The notes under the pieces were generated by a model that was not told the DNA's origin, ran no database searches, and was given only the letters and a program-made list of their open reading frames with translations. From a virus: 36,741 nucleotides of DNA. Shown here piece after piece: positions 30,328-36,741 of the stretch. The stretch is taken from the IMG/VR virus record IMGVR_UViG_3300049216_000188, positions 1-36,741 of that record. One strand, written 5' to 3'. Position 1 is the first letter of the stretch. The number at the start of each line of letters is the position of its first letter. A program made the translations under genes and the position numbers.

Positions 30328-30884
30328 ACCCGGCGCCGACAAACCGGACGCTGCTGCATGCGTTGATCGGCGGCATTCGCGGTGGTGTCAGCCTTGGCGT
30401 GGTGACCAGCGTCAATGATAGCGGCGGCGCGCAGACGGTGAATTTGACCACCGGCGATGGCGTTGACCGAGCGGATGTGGAGGTGTTTTTGCCGTTCGGT
30501 TTTACCTCCAACCCGCCGCTGGATGGCGCGATCTGTCTGGTGTTCGCGATTGGCGCGGACCCGTCCAATCTGGGGGCGATTCCGATTGCCAATCCGTCCG
30601 CGCGGTTTGGTGCCACGCTGCCGGGCGAGACGGTGCTTTATGGCGGCGATGGCAGCCGTGTCGCGATCCGGCAGGGCGGGGTGGTTGAGGTTTGGGCGGG
30701 CAGCACGGTGGCGGTGCATGCGTCTGGCGGCACGACGTTCAGCGGTAATGTGACGGTCGATGGGAGTTTGACAACGACCGGGGATGTGTCTGACAGTCAT
30801 GGCTCGCTGGACCGGCTGCGCGGGCATTATAACGGCCATGACCATGCCGGCGGCGCGCCGACCAGCGAACCGGACCCGGAATGA
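30324..30884 (+). CDS. Baseplate spike protein (Mu gp45 family)
   Basis: A 186-residue protein (Mu gp45 is 197). The OB-fold part includes LGVVTSVNDSGGAQTVNLTT and VEVFLPFGFTSNPP. The C-terminal half is beta-helical repeats (VAVHASGGTTFSGNVTVDGS; LTTTGDVSDSHGS) ending in HYNGHDHAGGAPTSEP. H172-x-H174 (HDH) at the tip matches the metal-binding HxH of contractile-tail spikes such as P2 gpV, where six histidines hold an iron ion. It pierces the outer membrane. Palindrome 3 begins 4 bases after its stop. Confidence 0.92.
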   Translation: MNPAPTNRTLLHALIGGIRGGVSLGVVTSVNDSGGAQTVNLTTGDGVDRADVEVFLPFGFTSNPPLDGAICLVFAIGADPSNLGAIPIANPSARFGATLPGETVLYGGDGSRVAIRQGGVVEVWAGSTVAVHASGGTTFSGNVTVDGSLTTTGDVSDSHGSLDRLRGHYNGHDHAGGAPTSEPDPE

Positions 30885-30887
30885 TGG

Positions 30888-30905
30888 CGATGACGAGCGT
30901 CATCG
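30888..30905 (+). promoter_or_regulatory. Palindromic operator 3, predicted late promoter for gp46 onward
   Basis: CGATGACGAGCGTCATCG is a perfect 8-2-8 inverted repeat lying in the short gap between the spike gene and the gp46 gene. It matches operator 2 except for a compensated pair of changes in the arms. Its end is 33 bases before ATG 30939, close to the spacing of operators 1 and 2 to their genes (23 and 35). Mu has P-P slightly further upstream, before gene P. Confidence 0.6.
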
Positions 30906-30938
30906 TGCGATGTGGCGCGGCGCGGCCAAGATGCGGCG

Positions 30939-31388
30939 ATGGTTGATATCTCCCTTGCATATAACCCGACGCTTCGATGCTGCGACGTGGTGTTCAACGG
31001 CACGGATTTCGCGCTGGATACGACGCCGGCGAGTGCGATGCTGTTTTCCATTCTGGCGGACCGCCGCGCGAAGCCGGATGATGTGCTGCCGACGCCGGTG
31101 CCGGACTGGAAAGAGCCGGCGAGCTTTACCGCGCGCGGCGGGTATCCGGGCGATGCGCTTTCTCCCACCGGCACGCTGACGGGCAGCCGGATGTGGCTGC
31201 TGACCAGGCGGCTTGCGGATGAGCAGACGCGGGTGGATGCCGAGAATTATATCGCCGAAGCCGTGCAGTGGCTGGAGGACGTGCGGGGCCTGGCACTGCA
31301 GTTGATGGTGCGTTATGTGGCGCCGGAAATTCTGGGCTACCGGCTGCGCGCCGGCGATACCACGATCAGTTTGCAGCAGGCGTTCTGA
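30939..31388 (+). CDS. Baseplate protein gp46 family
   Basis: A 149-residue protein. ATG 30939 is preferred to GTG 30912: it gives the usual gp46 N-terminus (MVDISLAYNPTLRCCDVVFN), and GTG 30912 would fall within the predicted promoter. The family blocks are TTPASAMLFSILADRRAKPD, SRMWLLTRRLADEQTRVDAE and YIAEAVQWLEDVRGLALQLM. It belongs to the gp25-like wedge class that links sheath and baseplate. Confidence 0.88.
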   Translation: MVDISLAYNPTLRCCDVVFNGTDFALDTTPASAMLFSILADRRAKPDDVLPTPVPDWKEPASFTARGGYPGDALSPTGTLTGSRMWLLTRRLADEQTRVDAENYIAEAVQWLEDVRGLALQLMVRYVAPEILGYRLRAGDTTISLQQAF

Positions 31389-32452
31389 TGCCCTGGCCGA
31401 TCCCAGCGCCGGGCGACATTAGCGACCGCGCGGCGGCGACCTATGAAAGCGTGCCGGCGCTGGCCGGGATTGACGCGCGCAACGACAATACGGTGGCCAC
31501 CACGAATTGCCGCATCACCGAAATGGCGATGCAGGATTTGTATTTCTACCAGGGCAATGTGGCGCTGGAGATGATGCCGGACACGGCGGTCGATAATCTG
31601 CCGCGCTTCGCGGCGATTTATGATATTCCGCAGGATCAACCCTCCGCCGCCGGCGGCAATGTGATTGTGACGGGCGTCGCGGGTGAGCCGGTGCCGATTA
31701 ACACCGTGGTCAGCTATGCCGGGTCGAACACGGTTTATTTGAGCACCGCGGCGGTGAATATCGGGTCCGGTGGCACGGCCAGCATTCCGGTGGTGGCGGA
31801 GGTTGCGGGGAGTGCCGGCAATCTGGCGCCGGGCACGCAAATGACGGTGACCAGCCCGGTGGCGGCGCTGACCACGCAGGCGGCGGTGGTGGACAGCAAC
31901 GGGATTACCGGCGGTGCTGACCTGGAAGACCCGGAAGATTGGCGCGCGCGTATTCTGGCGGAGATCCGCGAAGAGCCGTCCGGCGGCAATACGGATGATT
32001 ATGTGAAATGGGCGAAAGAGGCGCTGCCGAACGTGGCGCTGGCGGCCTGCCCGGAGGGTGCCTGTGGCGGCGGGGTTGTGAGCGTGGTGATTGCCATGAC
32101 CGGGCTGATCCCGCCGACCACGGAGCAGCTGGCGGCGGTGCAGGCCTATATCGACAGCAAGCGGCCGGTGACGGCCGATGTGACGGTGTATGGCATCACG
32201 CTGAACCCGGTGAATGTGACCCTGCATCTGAACCCGGATACGACCGCGACGCGGGCGGCGGCATCCGCCGCGCTGGCGCTGAGTTTTGTGCAGGATGCGG
32301 CGATTGGCGGCACCACCTATGTGACTAGGCTGGACGCGGCGGTCAGCAATTCGGACGGCGAGTATAGCCATGAGATGAGCGTGCCGGCGGCGGATGTGGC
32401 GGCACCATCGCTGTTCGCGCTGAATATCCTGGGTACGGTGAGCTTTATATGA
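31388..32452 (+). CDS. Baseplate J-like wedge protein (Mu gp47)
   Basis: A 354-residue protein starting at ATG 31388 (TGATG). ITEMAMQDLYFYQGNVALEM, the repeat-like VPINTVVSYAGSNTVYLSTA, EDPEDWRARILAEIREEPSG and GNTDDYVKWAKEALPNVALA are typical of the baseplate J/gp47 family, as is VVIAMTGLIPPTTEQLAAVQ followed by AYIDSKRPVTADVTVY. It forms baseplate wedges that change shape at contraction. Confidence 0.93.
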   Translation: MPWPIPAPGDISDRAAATYESVPALAGIDARNDNTVATTNCRITEMAMQDLYFYQGNVALEMMPDTAVDNLPRFAAIYDIPQDQPSAAGGNVIVTGVAGEPVPINTVVSYAGSNTVYLSTAAVNIGSGGTASIPVVAEVAGSAGNLAPGTQMTVTSPVAALTTQAAVVDSNGITGGADLEDPEDWRARILAEIREEPSGGNTDDYVKWAKEALPNVALAACPEGACGGGVVSVVIAMTGLIPPTTEQLAAVQAYIDSKRPVTADVTVYGITLNPVNVTLHLNPDTTATRAAASAALALSFVQDAAIGGTTYVTRLDAAVSNSDGEYSHEMSVPAADVAAPSLFALNILGTVSFI

Positions 32453-33042
32453 GCCGCGATCCGGAGACCGTGTTGCAGGATTTGCTGAGCAAGACCCCGC
32501 CCGGCCAGGCGCTGCCGCTGGCGGAGTTGCCGGGGGCGAACTGGCCGCTATGGCTGAAGCCGCTGGCGGCCGAGATCAGCCGGTTTGAGGGCATGGCGGA
32601 AGCCATGATGGCCGAGGTTAATCCTGGCGAGGCGAATTATCTGCTGACCGATTATGAGCGCGTGCTGGGGCCGGACCCTTATGGGCGCGATAGCGTGCCG
32701 CTGAGCATTGCCGACCGGCAGGCGCTGGCGCTGAGCCGGTGGGCGCGGCGCTACGGCGTGCGGCCGGCGGATTTTATTGCGCTGGCGGCGAGTTTCGGCG
32801 TGACGATCACGATTACCGAATATCAACTGACCGAGGTTGGGCTGGAGGCCGGCGATTTGCTGGTGAGCCACCCGGCGGAATTCCAGTGGCTGGTGCAGAT
32901 GCCGCCGGCGGCGGTGGAGGTTTTCACGGCCGGCGGGTCCAGCGCTGGCGACCTGCTGGGCAGTTACGCGCCGAGCCTGGTTGAGCCGATCATCGCCGGG
33001 CGGGCGCCGGCGCACACAACCCCCGTATTCTCTTATTCGTAG
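32449..33042 (+). CDS. Tail protein gp48 family (DUF2313)
   Basis: A 197-residue protein overlapping gp47 by 4 bases. LLSKTPPGQALPLAELPGAN, EGMAEAMMAEVNPGEANYLL and TDYERVLGPDPYG match the start of DUF2313 proteins. The C-terminal part includes FGVTITITEYQLTEVGLEAG. In P2 the analogue is gpI. It connects wedges to fibres. Confidence 0.9.
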   Translation: MSRDPETVLQDLLSKTPPGQALPLAELPGANWPLWLKPLAAEISRFEGMAEAMMAEVNPGEANYLLTDYERVLGPDPYGRDSVPLSIADRQALALSRWARRYGVRPADFIALAASFGVTITITEYQLTEVGLEAGDLLVSHPAEFQWLVQMPPAAVEVFTAGGSSAGDLLGSYAPSLVEPIIAGRAPAHTTPVFSYS

Positions 33043-33050
33043 GGCGCAGC

Positions 33051-34004
33051 ATGTATTATATTAACGGCCTGTATGTGAATGTGGTTTCGGGGGTCAACCA
33101 GTTTCTGGGGGCAAACCCGTCCGCCGGGCGGGCGAATGGCACGCAAGTGACGGATACCTGGTTGAACGATGTGCAAGGTGAGCTGATCGGCGCGCTGACG
33201 GCCGCGGGCCTGACGCCGGCGGTGAGCACGGTGCAGTTGCCTGCGGCAATCTCCAAGCTGGCGGTGCTTGCGGCGGCGGGGAATTTTCAATCTTGCACGG
33301 TCTACGCCGTTGGATCGGCGACCGTCACGGCCGCGCAGTCTGGGCAGGTGCTGGAGATTTCAGCGTCGAGCGCGATCACGTTGACGCTGCCGACACCGGT
33401 CGCGGCGGCGGGCAGTGGCTTTCTGGTTTGGAACAATAGCGCCTATGCGCAGACCCTCGCCACGCCGGCCAATGATTTTCTGGGGCCGGGCGGCACCAGC
33501 ACCGCCAGCTTCAAAGTGGCACCCGGGCAGATCGCCAGGATTGTCAGCGATAGCTCGAATTGGATCGTGGTCTATCTGTCGCCGCTGCCGGCGGGTTTGC
33601 CGTTTTACCAGGATACGCAGAGCCTTTCGACCACCACGGGCAATAGCAGCAGCTACACGCTAATTACGCGAACGGTGACGTTTCCTGTCAATTCTCCGTC
33701 GGGCGGCTTTCGTGTCAAGGCGCATGGGACGTTGCAAGGTGGTTCGACCGCTCAAACGCAGCAAAGTTTCACGCTTTCAGTTAGTGACGGCAGCGTGAGT
33801 ACGAACGGTGTTTCGACGCTTTTGAGTGCCACGGCGGCGGGCAATACGATTGGCGTCGAATCATCGTTTTTTCTGCCGACCGTTTATGCACCGGGCGCGG
33901 TGGTAACGTTCAGTTTAAAGGTATCTACCGGCGCGGGTGGAGGGCTTCCTGGGCAGATGGCGATGGCGTTTGCGCAGCTCGATTTGCAGGTGAGTTACGC
34001 CTGA
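33051..34004 (+). CDS. Tail-fibre-region protein
   Basis: A 317-residue protein directly after gp48, where Mu carries fibre gene S. The N-terminal 75 residues (SGVNQFLGANPSAGRANGTQ; VTDTWLNDVQGELIGALTAA) resemble the start of short fibre proteins. A glycine/serine/threonine-rich beta region follows (SASSAITLTLPTPVAAAGSG), then a C-terminal domain that may bind a receptor (TVTFPVNSPSGGFRVKAHGT). Bases about 33600-33940 are less GC-rich than the flanks, as often seen in exchangeable receptor-binding ends. Confidence 0.65.
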   Translation: MYYINGLYVNVVSGVNQFLGANPSAGRANGTQVTDTWLNDVQGELIGALTAAGLTPAVSTVQLPAAISKLAVLAAAGNFQSCTVYAVGSATVTAAQSGQVLEISASSAITLTLPTPVAAAGSGFLVWNNSAYAQTLATPANDFLGPGGTSTASFKVAPGQIARIVSDSSNWIVVYLSPLPAGLPFYQDTQSLSTTTGNSSSYTLITRTVTFPVNSPSGGFRVKAHGTLQGGSTAQTQQSFTLSVSDGSVSTNGVSTLLSATAAGNTIGVESSFFLPTVYAPGAVVTFSLKVSTGAGGGLPGQMAMAFAQLDLQVSYA

Positions 34005-34351
34005 TGATGGTGCGGATTAAGCGGGGCGAGAGCCTTTCCTTGACGCTGTCCTTCAGCAATGCGGATGGGTCGGCCTTTTCGCTGACCAATGTCGGCCTGC
34101 TGGCGCATGTGCGGGATGCGGAGTTCAACCTGGTGGCGACGATCACGCCGGCGGCAACGGCCACGGCCGGGCAGGCCAGTGTTTTCGTGCAGGATACGTC
34201 CGCCTGGCCGGAGGGGTTGCTGCGGATGGATGTGCTGGTGCAGCCGTCCGGCGGACCGCAGACGGTGAGCGATACGTTCGGGATTTTTGTCGGCCGCGCG
34301 GTGACGCAGTTGCAGCCGGAGCAGGCCGATTTTGACCCGGTGATGAGCTGA
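34004..34351 (+). CDS. Small beta-rich protein of the fibre module
   Basis: A 115-residue protein; ATG 34004 overlaps the previous stop, and ATG 34007 is possible. The fold looks like an Ig-type or BppU-like adaptor: RIKRGESLSLTLSFSNADGS, LLAHVRDAEFNLVATITPAA, VFVQDTSAWPEGLLRMDVLV and TVSDTFGIFV. This strand pattern recurs in baseplate or fibre adaptor proteins. Function inferred from context. Confidence 0.6.
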   Translation: MMVRIKRGESLSLTLSFSNADGSAFSLTNVGLLAHVRDAEFNLVATITPAATATAGQASVFVQDTSAWPEGLLRMDVLVQPSGGPQTVSDTFGIFVGRAVTQLQPEQADFDPVMS

Positions 34352-34635
34352 TGAGCGGGGCCAATAATCTGCCCGCGAGCATCGGCGTGACGCAAAATGC
34401 CGTCGGGCCGAGTGTCACGATTACGCAGGTTGGCGGGGTGGTTTTGCCGGCCGGCGTGCCGCCTTATCCACTGGCGGCGGACCCTTCGCAGACCTGGGAT
34501 TTGCAGGATGTGAATGGGGTTCTGACCTGGGTGCAATTCAGCGTGCCGCCGGGCCAGAGCGCGTGGTGGCTGGAAGATTTGAGTGGCGTGTTGCTGCTTG
34601 AAGATGGCGATGGCTGCCTTTTGATGGAACCTTAA
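34351..34635 (+). CDS. Small protein of the fibre module
   Basis: A 94-residue protein overlapping its neighbour by 1 base. SIGVTQNAVGPSVTITQVGG, a proline-rich middle, then the repeated WDLQDVNGVL / WWLEDLSGVLLLEDGDGCLL motif. The acidic repeated Leu-Glu-Asp motif is unusual. Probably structural; not recognised. Confidence 0.55.
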   Translation: MSGANNLPASIGVTQNAVGPSVTITQVGGVVLPAGVPPYPLAADPSQTWDLQDVNGVLTWVQFSVPPGQSAWWLEDLSGVLLLEDGDGCLLMEP

Positions 34636-34636
34636 T

Positions 34637-36741
34637 ATGCCCAGCTCACCGATTTCAGGCCTGACACAGTTTGCGCCGCTGGGGCGGATGTTGCTGCCGG
34701 TGGTGGACCCGGCCGCTTCCACCGGCCTGAAGAACGGCAATGTGCTGCTGAGTGCGCTGCTGAGCATGTTGGGTGAGGGGACGGCTGGGGCGACGATTGA
34801 ATTTGGCACTGGCATTCCGGCTGGCAGCATTGGCAATGTTGGCGATTTCTATTTCCAGGTCACCGGCGGGGTTGTGACGTTTTATGGCCCGAAGGCGAGC
34901 GGCGGGTGGCCGAGCGGAACTGTACTTAATGGTCCAGCCGGTCCGGCCGGGCCGGCTGGTGCTGCTGGGGCCGCGGGCGCTGCCGGCGCTGCTGGGCCAA
35001 CGGGTCCGGCTGGACCAACCGGGCCGACCGGCGCAACGGGACCGGCGGGCGCTGCCGGCAGTAATGCCAACCTGGCCACCTTGCCGACCGGCACCAGCAT
35101 CGCGCTGACGGATTTTATCGCGGCGATTATCGGGGGGATTCCGACCGAGATTACGGTTGCGAATTTTCTGGCGGCGGCGGGCACGCCGGTGGCGTCCTTG
35201 GCGACGGGGGCTGCCAGCAGTGCTGGCGATGCGATTTTGACGCTGCAGGCTGGGGCGCTGGTGGTGAACACCATCGCCGAGATGTGGAGCGGGTATTTCG
35301 CGGCGCAGGCGACGGCGCAGTTTCAGCCGGTGGTGAATTTGTCCGGCAATACGGTGCTCGACTCCTCCGTGCATAACAACCGCAAGCTGATCGCCAATGC
35401 GTCCCTCACGCTGACGCCGGATGCGTTCGCGTCTGTCGGCAATGGGTTCCGCTGCACGTTGATTGCCGAGGCTGGGGCCACCGTGACGTTTGGGAGCGGC
35501 TTTACGGTTTATGGCGGCGCGACGACGCTGGCGCCCGGCCAGTTGGCGCTGATCGACGGCTATACCGATGCATCTAGCACCAATGTGGTGAATGTCGCGA
35601 TCATGGGTGCGGGCAGTGGCGTGGTTGGCACCGGTTTGAGCGTGGGCACGTCCGCCAGCAATTATATACCGGGGGCGGCGATTGGCATTGTGGGGTCCGT
35701 TGGGCCGAGCGGGACGGCGGTGCAGGTGGCGATTGGCACCAGTGCCACAGTGGCGCCGAGCACGGGCTGGATTTCGGCGACGGTGAACCTGACCAGCTTC
35801 TCAGCCTCGATCACGCAAGGTACGGCTGGCACGTATTACATCTGGGCGCGGCAGACCGCGAATAATGCGGTGCAGGCGGTAAGCGGGGCGGTGACGGTGA
35901 CGTCTTCCACCATCGCGATTACCTCCGCGCCGTCCACCGCGACGGTGGGTGTGAATGTGAGCGTGAGCGGCACGGTCGCGCCGTCCGGCACAGCGGTGCA
36001 GGTGGGTTGGTCCACCAGCAATACGACGCCGCCATCGAGCTGGACGGCTGCCACGGTGACCAGCGGAACCTGGAGCGTCAGCACGGGTACGGCGCCGCCG
36101 AGTGCTGGCACGTTGTATCTTTGGGCCGAGCAGACGGGCGCGCCGGCGGTGGCGACCACCAGCAGCGCGATTACGGTTTCCGCGCCGACGCTGTCCCTCA
36201 CCGCGCCGGGGAGCTCTGGCACGGCTGGCACGGCGATTCCGCTGTCCGGCACCGTTGGGCCGAGCGGGACGGCCGTGCAGGTTGGGCTTTCCACCAGCAA
36301 CACGACGCCGCCATCGAGCTGGACGGCCGCGACGGTGTCCGGCACCGGCTGGACGGCTTCGGTTACGCCGCCGTCGGCCGGGACCTATTATGTCTGGGCC
36401 GAGGTGACGAGCGACCCGGCCGTGCAGCAGATCAGCAGCGCGATTACGGTTGTGTCTGGCCCAACCGGCCTTACATGGACGCTGATCGGCGGTACTGGCA
36501 CTGGCGCCATTACCTCGATGACGAGCTATAGTGGCACATTAGGTCTCAGCACGACCATGACGCACGGGGCATCATATACGCCGGATGTTCTAATGACAGT
36601 CAACGGCGCGGCGACAATCACTTATACCGGCAGCCAGTGCTGGTTTGACACGAGCCCGACCAATACCAATCCGGCGGCCGGTAGCGTGGTTTCTGGCACG
36701 TTGCAGAACTGCGTTGGTACGCCGGGAGGCGTGTATGCGGT
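34637..36741 (+). CDS. Large tail-fibre protein with collagen-like and Ig-like repeats (3' end outside window)
   Basis: The frame is open from ATG 34637 to the end of the window, 701 residues without a stop. The N-terminus (MPSSPISGLTQFAPLGRMLL) is followed by a virion-type beta segment (GNVGDFYFQVTGGVVTFYGP). Residues 99-140 are 14 Gly-X-Y triplets. A middle domain (NTVLDSSVHNNRKLIANASL) comes next. Three tandem ~92-residue Ig-like modules start at about 35699, 35975 and 36254, each with P-S-G-T-A-V-Q-V and T-Y-Y-x-W-A. A different, less GC-rich segment starts near 36465 (GLTWTLIGGTGTGAITSMTS). It probably forms the adsorption fibre. Confidence 0.8.
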   Translation, partial: MPSSPISGLTQFAPLGRMLLPVVDPAASTGLKNGNVLLSALLSMLGEGTAGATIEFGTGIPAGSIGNVGDFYFQVTGGVVTFYGPKASGGWPSGTVLNGPAGPAGPAGAAGAAGAAGAAGPTGPAGPTGPTGATGPAGAAGSNANLATLPTGTSIALTDFIAAIIGGIPTEITVANFLAAAGTPVASLATGAASSAGDAILTLQAGALVVNTIAEMWSGYFAAQATAQFQPVVNLSGNTVLDSSVHNNRKLIANASLTLTPDAFASVGNGFRCTLIAEAGATVTFGSGFTVYGGATTLAPGQLALIDGYTDASSTNVVNVAIMGAGSGVVGTGLSVGTSASNYIPGAAIGIVGSVGPSGTAVQVAIGTSATVAPSTGWISATVNLTSFSASITQGTAGTYYIWARQTANNAVQAVSGAVTVTSSTIAITSAPSTATVGVNVSVSGTVAPSGTAVQVGWSTSNTTPPSSWTAATVTSGTWSVSTGTAPPSAGTLYLWAEQTGAPAVATTSSAITVSAPTLSLTAPGSSGTAGTAIPLSGTVGPSGTAVQVGLSTSNTTPPSSWTAATVSGTGWTASVTPPSAGTYYVWAEVTSDPAVQQISSAITVVSGPTGLTWTLIGGTGTGAITSMTSYSGTLGLSTTMTHGASYTPDVLMTVNGAATITYTGSQCWFDTSPTNTNPAAGSVVSGTLQNCVGTPGGVYA
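34931..35056 (+). repeat. Collagen-like Gly-X-Y coding repeat
   Basis: Fourteen uninterrupted Gly-X-Y codon triplets with X/Y drawn from Pro, Ala and Thr (GPA, GAA, GPT, GAT). Collagen-like stretches form trimeric triple helices and occur in fibres of many phages. The repeated GC-rich codons make the segment prone to slippage and length variation. Confidence 0.85.
35699..36475 (+). repeat. Three tandem Ig-like modules in the fibre gene
   Basis: Equivalent points recur at 35699, 35975 and 36254, spacing 276 and 279 bases (92 and 93 residues). Modules 2 and 3 are the closest: both read AVQVG, then STSNTTPPSSWTAATV, with near-identical DNA, which points to recent duplication. Each carries a Y/L-Y-x-WA strand and a P-S-A-G-T turn typical of bacterial Ig-like folds. 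The number of modules could vary among relatives. Confidence 0.75.

Larger units (their letters stand above)
127..36741 (+). mobile_element. Mu-like transposable prophage/phage, left end not resolved, right end beyond window
   Basis: The gene order copies phage Mu almost step for step: transposase A, ATPase B, Gam, GemA, Mor, lysozyme, Rz/Rz1, gp25-gp29-like, F, G, I, T, gp35-38, sheath L, tube M, gp41, tape measure, N, P, gp45-48 and fibre genes. All are on one strand and tightly packed. I could not identify the Mu-type left terminus: the sequence left of the first phage-like gene is the end of an IS630 element. The right end lies outside the window, inside or after the fibre genes. Accessory genes absent from Mu sit at the gp27/gp28, gp28/gp29, F/G and G/I junctions. 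The left boundary given is only the end of the IS-like segment. Confidence 0.93.

Noticed and set aside
30408-30422. TGACCAGCGTCA resembling the late operator
   Set aside because: It lies inside the gp45 coding region, has a broken arm and lacks the outer bases of the consensus; treated as chance.
36007-36531. Glycine/histidine-rich 174-codon plus-strand frame within the fibre gene
   Set aside because: A +1 shadow of the Ig-like repeats; the fibre frame is open throughout and has domain structure.

Overview
The window is almost entirely one transposable phage (Mu-like prophage or phage genome) from a GC-rich host. Protein families and composition fit an alphaproteobacterium, perhaps an acetic-acid-bacteria relative, but that placement is an inference. 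No housekeeping gene is present. All genes lie on the plus strand, and most overlap by 1-14 bases or abut (ATGA/TGATG junctions), as expected for long phage operons. At the left edge is the tail end of an IS630-type transposase gene. At the right edge a tail-fibre gene runs off the window.

Layout. (1) 1-126: 3' end of an IS630-family element. (2) 197-7692, early/middle region: ParB-like protein, CI-like HTH protein, a tiny membrane protein, a stand-alone MuA-type HTH protein, transposase A (catalytic D270/D335/E387), target-DNA ATPase B, small unknowns, Gam, GemA, and a Mor/C-type activator. (3) 7695-10054, lysis: GH24 lysozyme, three membrane proteins, Rz and the Rz1 lipoprotein. (4) 10058-18785, packaging and head assembly: DUF2730, HTH protein, small terminase, MT-A70 DNA methylase, RMF/CrpP-like peptide, large terminase, five small ORFs, portal, an F-like head protein fused to an ADP-ribosyltransferase domain, and G. 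(5) 18784-19618: a strongly structured non-coding stretch, an XRE-type regulator and a second non-coding stretch. (6) 19619-22717, capsid: protease/scaffold I(Z), decoration-like protein, major capsid T, gp35- and gp36-like proteins. (7) 22717-33042, contractile tail: gp37, gp38, sheath L, tube M, gp41 with a probable -1 frameshift extension, tape measure, N, P, the gp45 spike and wedge proteins gp46-48. (8) 33051-36741: fibre-region proteins, the last with a collagen-like stretch and three Ig-like repeats.

The most interesting reading concerns regulation. The same 18-bp palindrome (consensus CGMTGACGRGCGTCAKCG) occurs three times: just before lysozyme, just before the protease gene I, and just before the gp46 baseplate gene. 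Phage Mu has C-activated late promoters before lys, I and P. The Mor/C-family gene ends 3 bp before the first palindrome, so this phage probably uses one Mor/C-type protein on these operators. A second highlight is an interleaved (pseudoknot-order) pair of long inverted repeats upstream of the XRE gene. A third is the ADP-ribosyltransferase domain (R331, S357-T-T, Q401-x-E403) fused to the minor head protein, which could travel in the virion.

No tRNA, rRNA or CRISPR array was seen. All family assignments are by eye from translated sequence, without database searches.
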